Shown: positions 57,274 to 64,000 of the stretch, one piece after another
How positions within the stretch are numbered: position 1 is the first letter of the stretch
Layout of the letters: each line of letters starts with the position of its first letter
DNA from: Chloroflexus sp. Y-396-1
GTDB taxonomy: Bacteria > Chloroflexota > Chloroflexia > Chloroflexales > Chloroflexaceae
Direction: 5' to 3'
Length of the DNA stretch: 64,000 nucleotides
Assembly: GCF_000516515.1 (NCBI RefSeq)
Contig: NZ_KI911784.1
Location: 744,001-808,000, forward strand
Notes under the pieces: generated by a model
What the model was told of the DNA's origin: nothing
The model's database searches: none
The model's input: the letters and a program-made list of their open reading frames with translations, nothing else
Made by a program: the position numbers and the translations under genes

Positions 57274-57609
57274 TCAACCGGCCTGCAACGCTTCGGCGAC
57301 ATTTGGGTATGGTCGTAAAACACGGTTAAGCGTTGTCAGTTCCAGCATTGCCAGTGCCTGTGCCCCAACGCTCGCCAGACGTAGATCGCCGCCAGCCATG
57401 CGGGCAGCTTTCAGGCCACCAATCAGGGCGCCAAGCCCCGAACTATCGACAAAACTCACGTCACTCATGTCAATGACCAGCAACCGGAAGCCTTCTTGAA
57501 CGGCCTTTGCCAGTCGTTGCTTGACCTCACTCGCCACTAACAGGTCAAGTCTACCTCGCAACTGCACCACTGCTGCCTGTTCACCCGCCGGATTGATTGT
57601 AATTTCCAT
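57274..57609 (-). CDS. STAS-domain anti-sigma factor antagonist
   Basis: 111 aa from the ATG at 57609 with GAGGGG upstream. Canonical STAS order: GRLDLLVASEVKQRL, then the phosphorylation loop DVSFVDSSGLGAL with D55 and Ser 56/57, then an amphipathic helix and ASVGAQALAMLEL. In its family the Ser is phosphorylated by an RsbW-type kinase (next gene) and dephosphorylated by PP2C (in the multi-domain gene upstream). Thirty-seven bp after the BcsA-like gene. Confidence 0.92.
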   Translation of the reverse strand: MEITINPAGEQAAVVQLRGRLDLLVASEVKQRLAKAVQEGFRLLVIDMSDVSFVDSSGLGALIGGLKAARMAGGDLRLASVGAQALAMLELTTLNRVLRPYPNVAEALQAG

Positions 57610-57646
57610 CACTGCCCCTCGAATAATATCGTCTAGCATAGCGAAT

Positions 57647-59626
57647 CTACTGCTCCTCTGGGGGTTGGTACAATGCGGCATCGATCACCACGCTGAGCAT
57701 AATCAGATCGTACACTGCCCAGAAGACATTGACAAGTACCGGCAAGCCATCGCTACGCCATCCTAATGCCAGTTGCGACAATCCTACGCCAATGGCCACT
57801 GTTAGCAACACCATCATCAAAAGTTGCCAGCGCACTAACCCCAGATAACGTCCTGCCTGGCGGGTTTTTGGGGTGACGATAAACCCCAGCTTCTTGCCAA
57901 ACCAGACGTTTGCAGCGGCAGTGACTACCGCTTTAATCCAGATGGGAAAGAGCGCCAGACTATACTGCTGACCACGCCAGGTCGGTCTCCCCCAACTGAT
58001 AACGGCAAAGAGCAACTGATTGACAAGCAGATAAGGTGTCAGACGCCAGAAGAATTCTGCTGAAAGAGCATTCACCGGCAACAAGCCAAACATGAGGAAC
58101 AATACAGGCGCGATAAGGTAAATGACCGTCGGCACACCGGAAAAATAGCTCCACATCGTATCCAAATACGCGATACGTTGCCCGACACTCAACCCCGGTA
58201 ACGTCAGCGGATTCTCACGTAAAAAGACCTGTATCGTTCCTTGCGCCCAGCGCAGACGCTGCTGCAATGCACTCCGTAAATCTTCTGGCGCCAGCCCATG
58301 GGCCAGAATCTCGTCGTGGTACACAGAACGCCATCCAGTGGCATGGAGACGCATCGACGTTGACATATCTTCTGTCACCGAGATGGTCGAGATAGGGAGA
58401 TAGTCCATTGCCTCATTAACGAGCAGTGGAACAAGTTGGCGTACCGTCTCAATGGCCGCAAGTGGTGATCGATCGCGCTGTGCGAGTTCAGCAAGGACGG
58501 CCTCGTCGTGCAGCGAACGCATAATTTCAGCCGCTTCAGCCGCTTGGATTTCAGCCAGGTCGGCCATGATTTGCTGCAAGTCAGCAGCGACAACCATACG
58601 GGCAGCTTCCTCAACCCGACGCTGAAATCGCTCGGTTACCTCTTGAAATGTATCACCGCGATCCAGTTCTCGCCTGGCATCGCTGACGGCGCGACACAGC
58701 GCACGTAACGCCAGAGCGATCTGCTGCCGTTCTGTCCGCATCAACTTTCGTTGGGCGCGTCGTATCACGGTATCGGCTTCGCGCAATGCCCGCCGAATAC
58801 GTCGCTCAACATCACGCACAAAGAAGTGAATGCCGGTACGGGCCAGCGCTTCACGTCGTAGCACGGCATTAGAACCACAGAAAAACGCTGCGTTCCACCC
58901 ATCTTTTCCTTGCTGAATTGGCCCATAAAAGAGCGGCGCCTGGCTCCCAAACGGATCGCCGGGTGGCACATTAATGAAATACTGCGGTGTTTGCACAAAT
59001 GCCACATGTGGATCGTTAAAATAGCCTAGCGTGCGATCCAGAATCTGCGGGAGTGGAACCTGATCGGCATCAAGCACCAGAATGTAGTCACCAGTTGTTT
59101 GCTCAAGTGCATTCATCAGGTTACCGGCTTTTGCGTGCCGATCAAAACCCTTCCACACCGCTGAGCGGGTGATATATCCACACCCCTCTTCACACGCCAT
59201 CGCTCGCATCGCCGGATTATCACCATCATCGAGGAGGTAGGTCTGGTGTGGATAACGAATCGCCACAGCCGCTCGCACGGTCTTGCGCACCAGTTCAACC
59301 GGTTCATTGTAACAAGTGATGTAGACATCAACCCGTAATCCTGCCAGCGCTGGCGGTGGTTCACCCCGTTCACGTAAGCGAAAAACGGTCACTCCGAACA
59401 AGAAGCTGCTTATGTAACTGTACAGTTCTGCAGCGAACAGGGCAAGGGCGAAGAGCCAGGCGTCCCAGTTCAGCGAAGCGGTACCCCGCCAGAGCAAATA
59501 GTACGCCCCCAGCACCAGATTTGTCACAACCAGAATTTTGATTAAGCCGCGCCGAAATGCAGCCCATTCTTCCCGCCCCCAATCGATGAGGCGTTGTCGC
59601 GTAGGAGCGGTGGATACGACACGCAT
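57647..59626 (-). CDS. BcsA-like processive glycosyltransferase with helical insertion
   Basis: 659 aa membrane GT2 synthase. Two helices at ~27-45 and ~57-78, then the catalytic domain: D133/D134 (LLDDGDNP), DAD at 186-188, TED at 418-420 and QRLRW at 456-460, all essential motifs intact. Between FFCGSNAVLRREAL (~249-261) and TISVTED (~414-420) about 150 mostly helical residues rich in Arg/Glu/Ala are inserted, where cellulose synthases have only ~20. After it come C-terminal membrane helices; the protein ends without the PilZ domain used by c-di-GMP-activated cellulose synthase. Product could be cellulose or another beta-glycan. Confidence 0.9.
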   Translation of the reverse strand: MRVVSTAPTRQRLIDWGREEWAAFRRGLIKILVVTNLVLGAYYLLWRGTASLNWDAWLFALALFAAELYSYISSFLFGVTVFRLRERGEPPPALAGLRVDVYITCYNEPVELVRKTVRAAVAIRYPHQTYLLDDGDNPAMRAMACEEGCGYITRSAVWKGFDRHAKAGNLMNALEQTTGDYILVLDADQVPLPQILDRTLGYFNDPHVAFVQTPQYFINVPPGDPFGSQAPLFYGPIQQGKDGWNAAFFCGSNAVLRREALARTGIHFFVRDVERRIRRALREADTVIRRAQRKLMRTERQQIALALRALCRAVSDARRELDRGDTFQEVTERFQRRVEEAARMVVAADLQQIMADLAEIQAAEAAEIMRSLHDEAVLAELAQRDRSPLAAIETVRQLVPLLVNEAMDYLPISTISVTEDMSTSMRLHATGWRSVYHDEILAHGLAPEDLRSALQQRLRWAQGTIQVFLRENPLTLPGLSVGQRIAYLDTMWSYFSGVPTVIYLIAPVLFLMFGLLPVNALSAEFFWRLTPYLLVNQLLFAVISWGRPTWRGQQYSLALFPIWIKAVVTAAANVWFGKKLGFIVTPKTRQAGRYLGLVRWQLLMMVLLTVAIGVGLSQLALGWRSDGLPVLVNVFWAVYDLIMLSVVIDAALYQPPEEQ

Positions 59627-59636
59627 GTATCACCTC

Positions 59637-61700
59637 TTATCGCCGCCGCAACCAGCGAATGCGGATCACGAGTATCGCAGTTGCCACAAGCGCAAGCAAC
59701 AGGATCGCACCAACAACCTGCCAGGCCGGGAATCGTTCGAGCAAGACAACTTCAACCCGCGGCGTTAATGTCTGGGGTGGCGCTGCTAGCGGTAAGGACG
59801 ACAACAGCACCGTAGGATTGGGATTGGCAGCGAGTTGGGCCTGATTGCCACGCAACACCTGTAACAATTCTCGTTCACGCAATGCCTGCACACCAAGCCG
59901 TAAACCATCACTATCTGCGGCTTCGATAATCAGAACTCGCGAATCAGCTTGCCAGGGTGACGGTACAATTCGCAACGTTGCCGCCACAGTGCGCCCCGGA
60001 CGATACACAAACGGTATGTCGTTCGGAGGGTTGATCATAGCAATCAGCGGATGACGTTCACGATGACCTAGTACGGCCAATGGCCCACGACGATCATCGC
60101 CAATCTCGTTTGCCGTCAGCAACAACGGCGGGCGCATATCACCGATTGCGGCCCAACGACCAACGGCTGCTGCCAGCTCTAACCCGGCATGCACGTCACC
60201 CAGTGTCGGCTGATCAGGCAGTACCAGGCGAGCTTCCCTATCGGCGAGCAGTGTTGCCGGAAAGCGACCAAGATCATTGGCGGCTGCCGGATCGTTAGGT
60301 AAACGCCAGGCCGATGTCGGCTCAATCACAGCCCAGGCAGCCGAAGTATCCACTTCTTCACAACCAATATTCGGCAGATCGAGATAGAGCCGTATCTGAA
60401 GATTAAGCCAACGGATCGGCGTACCTTCGAGATCGCTGTTAAGGAGATCGGCGGGCAACGCAAACCGATACGATTCGGGTGAATTGGTCTCAATACGCAG
60501 ACGCTGTGAACCAAGGGTTATCCCGTTGACAATCGCCGTTACCCAAGAGGTTTGTGCTGTTAGACCAGCCGCCGCCGTAATGTGCAGCTCGAGCGTTCCC
60601 CCCACTCGCAAATCCCAATGCGCTGGCCGCTCGAAGGCAATGTCAATTTGATGTTCGCCTGCACCTGTCACTTTTCGCTGCTCAACGCCCAGTTGAGCAA
60701 AGCTGGCCGCGCCATTGCGCCATGCCTCTGCCTCTGCCTGTGGTGGCAGTTGCGTGACGGCCACCACCGACTCTGCCGGTAGTGGTCTGATCAGGGCCAG
60801 CGCCGCCTGTTGCAGAGCAGTTGGGGTTGCTCCGGCTACCAGTAATCGCGGTGGCGAAGTAGGCGCCAGCGCCAACAAACCGTGTTCAGCGGGCACTTCC
60901 TGTCCGTCCACTTCATACGCTCTTCCGTTCCATCGCACCGATCCCCAATCGCTGGCCGGTAACGAAGCTAGGGCAACGACGATTGCCGGTGACCGGTCGG
61001 GAACCGTATCGGCTACCGTTAAGACGGGGTCTTGCCTGGCTAACGCTGCCCAACGACCAATCGCAAACGCAACCTGACCGGCAGCAGCACGAGTCGCCGC
61101 TTCATTCAACGGCGACAAGACAATCGTAGGCGGAGATCGCACCGTTGGCGCACTCAGAGGTAACGGCGCAAAGAGTGCAGCGAGTTCGGCGAGTGTACCG
61201 GATTCAACCAGCTGTAGATCGATCTGCAACGTTGAATCGCCGTGGACAACTGTCCATAAAGCCGGATTTTGTACCTCCTCACACGCATCGTCAGTCAGAC
61301 GCATATGCAGCCGAACCTGAATAAACAAACCCGGCCCATCGAAACCGGCTATCGGCAACGCGACCGACAGTTCGCCACCATCAGCGTTATCGGGTGTTAG
61401 TCGCACACTGCTTAGCGCACGTCCATTCAAAACGACGCTCAATGTCGAACGATCGGCTCGCAACAGTGGGGAATGCGTAAAACGCAACGTCAGCCGACCA
61501 TCGCTCAGTGGACGCAGACCGGTTGGGATCGGAAAATAGTAGTCGAGCACTGCATCGATACCGAATGCGGTGCGGTCACCGTAGCCCAACTCTGCGAAGC
61601 GAAGTACTGTACCCTGCGCTGCTGTTGGCCTTGGGAAAACGAACAACCGAGCGAGGAGTAAGAGCACCAGACTGAAGCGTATTATGTTCTTGGCTGCCAT
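59637..61700 (-). CDS. BcsB-like periplasmic polysaccharide-synthase subunit
   Basis: 687 aa. Signal peptide (~1-29, ending AAAQ-like PTAAQG), two repeated lobes with BcsB-type jelly-roll and flavodoxin-like folds (RLTLRFTHSPLLRADRSTL; CEEVQNPALWTVV; second set CEEVDTSAAWAVI), and a C-terminal membrane helix (~660-680) ending RRR. In cellulose synthase complexes BcsB anchors and guides the polymer leaving BcsA. It lies between the signalling gene and the BcsA-like gene, 10 bp before the latter. Confidence 0.88.
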   Translation of the reverse strand: MAAKNIIRFSLVLLLLARLFVFPRPTAAQGTVLRFAELGYGDRTAFGIDAVLDYYFPIPTGLRPLSDGRLTLRFTHSPLLRADRSTLSVVLNGRALSSVRLTPDNADGGELSVALPIAGFDGPGLFIQVRLHMRLTDDACEEVQNPALWTVVHGDSTLQIDLQLVESGTLAELAALFAPLPLSAPTVRSPPTIVLSPLNEAATRAAAGQVAFAIGRWAALARQDPVLTVADTVPDRSPAIVVALASLPASDWGSVRWNGRAYEVDGQEVPAEHGLLALAPTSPPRLLVAGATPTALQQAALALIRPLPAESVVAVTQLPPQAEAEAWRNGAASFAQLGVEQRKVTGAGEHQIDIAFERPAHWDLRVGGTLELHITAAAGLTAQTSWVTAIVNGITLGSQRLRIETNSPESYRFALPADLLNSDLEGTPIRWLNLQIRLYLDLPNIGCEEVDTSAAWAVIEPTSAWRLPNDPAAANDLGRFPATLLADREARLVLPDQPTLGDVHAGLELAAAVGRWAAIGDMRPPLLLTANEIGDDRRGPLAVLGHRERHPLIAMINPPNDIPFVYRPGRTVAATLRIVPSPWQADSRVLIIEAADSDGLRLGVQALRERELLQVLRGNQAQLAANPNPTVLLSSLPLAAPPQTLTPRVEVVLLERFPAWQVVGAILLLALVATAILVIRIRWLRRR

Positions 61701-61703
61701 ACA

Positions 61704-64000
61704 TCACTCTTCTGGAAATGTCCTATCACGTACCAATGCTACGACCGTCAAATCATCGGTCTGCGGGCCAAGGAGAGCAGGTACAGCCAGCAAACGATCA
61801 ACAATTGCCATTGCCGACATCCCATCGTCGAGCAGATCGTTGATTTGAAGCGGATCACGTGCCAGAGCAGGCCAAGGATCGAGCAACCCATCACTAAACA
61901 GTATCAACGCATCACCGGGCATCATCTTCGTCTCACCCTGTTGATACGGTTCGTGGGCAAAGATACCCAACGGCGCACCACGAGGTTCAAGCCGATCAAA
62001 GCGTCCACCACGCCGACGGATGAAACCTAGGCCGTGACCGGCATCAACGAAAGCGAGCGTATGCGTGTGCAGGTTCAGTTGTAAGTGACACAAAGTGACA
62101 AAGCTGCTCGTCCGATCAAGATCGGGATGCAAAGCGTTTACCGCATAGCGCATGTTCACTTCCGGTGGTGTATCGCGAGCGACCGAACGAATTACTGCGC
62201 GAGTAGTGGTCATCAATAGTGCTGCCGACATTCCCTTGCCCATCACATCACCGAACGTCAGATTGAACAGATGGGGTGCCGGAAAGTGCCAGTCGTAAAA
62301 GTCTCCGCCGACCTCACGCGCCGGGATACACCGCGCCGCAATACTGTACCCTGGCAAGCGTGGAATCTGTTGGGGCAGCATTTCAGCTTGAATTTGAGCC
62401 GCATGCTTAATTTCAGCTTCTAGTTCACGGCGCTTTTGATCAAGTCGGCGTTGCAACGCCATATTCTCACGTCGCAGCCGCAGATTCGTCAGGGTACGAT
62501 CAAGAACGAGTAAAAGCTCGTGGCGATCAATCGGTTTCCGCAAATAATCGTCGGCACCGTGCCGGATGGCGTTAACAGCAATCTGCTCGGAACCAAATGC
62601 AGTGGTCATAATCACTGCTGGCTCCGGCCCATGCCGACGAATCTGATCAAGCACCTCCAGTCCGCTTATCTCTGGCATGAGAATATCGACCAGCGCTACA
62701 TCAATATCACCCTCGGCAATGCGCTGGAGTGCTTCAGAGCCACTCTGCGCAACTTCTACGCGATAGCCAGCTTCAGACAACCAAACCTGTAACAGGCGGC
62801 AGATGTCGGGGTCGTCATCTACGACCAACACGACCGGCGCCTGGCTGAAACGGGATGCTATCAACGGCAGGGTATGACGGAGTGGTGCTTGACCGATGGT
62901 GCTATCGGCAACAACAACCTGATTACGTCCATTCTGTTTAGCCCGATACAGTGCTGCATCGGCCTTTTCAATCAAGACACCGGCCTCTAGGCCCGTACTC
63001 CATTCGGCGACACCGGCAGAGAAGGTCACTCGCAACGGATCACCCTCGCGTTGATGCTCAATGTTAGCAAACCGTTCGCGCAAACTATTAATGACCATTG
63101 CAGCACTGTTGGCGCGAGTATCAGGCATGACAATCAAGAATTCTTCACCGCCGTAGCGCCCAACGACATCGGTTGCCCGCAACCGCTGGCGTAACAGACG
63201 GGCAAGACTTTTCAATACCCGATCACCTACCGGATGGCCGTACTGATCGTTCACGTGTTTGAAGTGGTCGATATCAATCAAAACAACCGAGAGAGGTTGC
63301 GAAAGACGCTGTGCCCGCGCTATTTCGCGCATCAACAGCTCTTGCGTAACGCTATGATTGAAGAGGCCGGTCAGGCTATCACGCACCATCAGGCTACGCA
63401 TCGTGCGCGCCCGTTGTATCCGCGAACTAACGGCGGCGACCAGATGATCCAGATTAATAGGTTTAGTCAAAAAATCGTCACCACCCCGCGCTAGAGCTGC
63501 CAACTGCGCCGCTCGATCGGTCTCACCAGAAAGAAAGACGATCGGGATGCCGTGATACTCGGGTTGTTGACGAATAACGGCAGCTAGCTCCTGCCCATTA
63601 CAGTCAGGCATATACATATCGAGCAAGATTAAATCAGGTTGTAGTTCAGCCAGCAAATTTGATGCCTGCATCGGATCGGTTGTTGACACAACATGCATCC
63701 CGGCAGTACGCAGCGCAAGTGCGTAAACTTCGGCCATCAGGGGTGAATCGTCAACGACGAGCACTGTATATGGCTCACTATGCAATCGTTGGGTCATCTG
63801 ATCGATGTGATCGATCAGCAGACCAATATCGACGGGACGAGTAAAATAGCCACGTCCACCAGCTCGTACCGCTGCCAGGCGTAAGCTAAAATCGGCGGAA
63901 CTGGCCGTGAAGATAATCGGCAATCCTTCCCCATACCGGTCGCGCAAGAGAGCGGCTGTCGTGATCCCACTTTGCGCGCCTTCTTGCAGATCAACATCGA
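61704..64000 (-). CDS. multi-REC GGDEF-PP2C signalling protein (5' end outside the window)
   Basis: 765 residues visible; the frame is open to the window edge, so the start is missing. Order: end of a receiver domain, a second receiver (DLILLDMYMPD), a GGDEF domain with intact GGEEF (63152-63138) and an RATD inhibitory site five residues before it, a third receiver (VALVDILMPEISG), a coiled coil, and a PP2C/SpoIIE-type phosphatase (GGDFYDW, DVMGKGMSAALLM, FSDGLLD, QTDDLTVV). It should both make c-di-GMP and dephosphorylate a STAS protein. The stop is 3 bp before the BcsB gene, so it heads or belongs to the same operon. Confidence 0.9.
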   Translation of the reverse strand, partial: DVDLQEGAQSGITTAALLRDRYGEGLPIIFTASSADFSLRLAAVRAGGRGYFTRPVDIGLLIDHIDQMTQRLHSEPYTVLVVDDSPLMAEVYALALRTAGMHVVSTTDPMQASNLLAELQPDLILLDMYMPDCNGQELAAVIRQQPEYHGIPIVFLSGETDRAAQLAALARGGDDFLTKPINLDHLVAAVSSRIQRARTMRSLMVRDSLTGLFNHSVTQELLMREIARAQRLSQPLSVVLIDIDHFKHVNDQYGHPVGDRVLKSLARLLRQRLRATDVVGRYGGEEFLIVMPDTRANSAAMVINSLRERFANIEHQREGDPLRVTFSAGVAEWSTGLEAGVLIEKADAALYRAKQNGRNQVVVADSTIGQAPLRHTLPLIASRFSQAPVVLVVDDDPDICRLLQVWLSEAGYRVEVAQSGSEALQRIAEGDIDVALVDILMPEISGLEVLDQIRRHGPEPAVIMTTAFGSEQIAVNAIRHGADDYLRKPIDRHELLLVLDRTLTNLRLRRENMALQRRLDQKRRELEAEIKHAAQIQAEMLPQQIPRLPGYSIAARCIPAREVGGDFYDWHFPAPHLFNLTFGDVMGKGMSAALLMTTTRAVIRSVARDTPPEVNMRYAVNALHPDLDRTSSFVTLCHLQLNLHTHTLAFVDAGHGLGFIRRRGGRFDRLEPRGAPLGIFAHEPYQQGETKMMPGDALILFSDGLLDPWPALARDPLQINDLLDDGMSAMAIVDRLLAVPALLGPQTDDLTVVALVRDRTFPEE

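Overview
The window looks like a chromosomal segment of a filamentous anoxygenic phototroph of the Chloroflexus type (Chloroflexota). That is an inference from three things seen here: Thr-Pro-rich (TPTATNTPT) surface-protein linkers ending in a short PLIMR tail, lipoproteins with a Val/Thr/Glu-rich linker after the lipobox, and abundant GC-rich intergenic hairpins. No photosynthesis or rRNA marker is present, so the genus is not proven. I found no rRNA, tRNA or CRISPR array.

Layout. 0.7-10.8 kb (+): a secreted two-catalytic-domain pullulanase/alpha-amylase, a kinase-M23-PLP fusion enzyme and a small membrane protein. 11.4-13.7 kb (+): an OmpR-type response regulator and its histidine kinase. 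13.7-18.3 kb (-): a polysaccharide cluster of three glycosyltransferases and two hexapeptide acetyltransferases. 18.4-19.7 kb (-): an SbcD/Mre11-like nuclease. 20.2-26.9 kb (-): a complete oligopeptide ABC importer (SBP, two permeases, two ATPases) whose binding protein appears circularly permuted and whose mRNA starts at a perfect-consensus promoter with a long leader. 27.3-28.7 kb (+): Maf overlapping a NarL-type regulator. 29-31 kb (-): a YedK/HMCES-like protein and two uncharacterised proteins. 31.5-34.7 kb (+): a secreted subtilase. 34.9-41.5 kb (-): an orphan ABC-2 permease, PanE plus CoaA (pantothenate/CoA), and an acyl-CoA-ligase overlapping a gamma-glutamyltransferase. 41.9-42.6 kb (+): an SH3-domain protein. 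43.0-47.8 kb (-): a TetR-controlled MacAB-like efflux operon with a clear palindromic operator placed on its promoter. 47.8-53.4 kb is accessory: two near-identical ~200-bp direct repeats flank a FemAB-like gene broken by an 11-bp tandem duplication, followed by a type II restriction-modification pair. 53.4-56.5 kb (-): a primary-type sigma factor and TypA/BipA. 56.8-64.0 kb (-): one apparent operon combining a multi-REC GGDEF/PP2C signalling protein (cut by the window edge), BcsB-like and BcsA-like polysaccharide synthase subunits, a STAS anti-anti-sigma protein and an RsbW-type kinase.

The most unusual items are the permuted solute-binding protein, the exopolysaccharide operon that joins c-di-GMP synthesis with a partner-switching module (with a ~150-residue helical insert inside the glycosyltransferase domain), the reversible-looking 11-bp duplication, and the mobile-looking repeat family. 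Several genes have been trimmed to internal starts where a Shine-Dalgarno (SD) sequence, a signal peptide or a catalytic N-terminus decides the matter.
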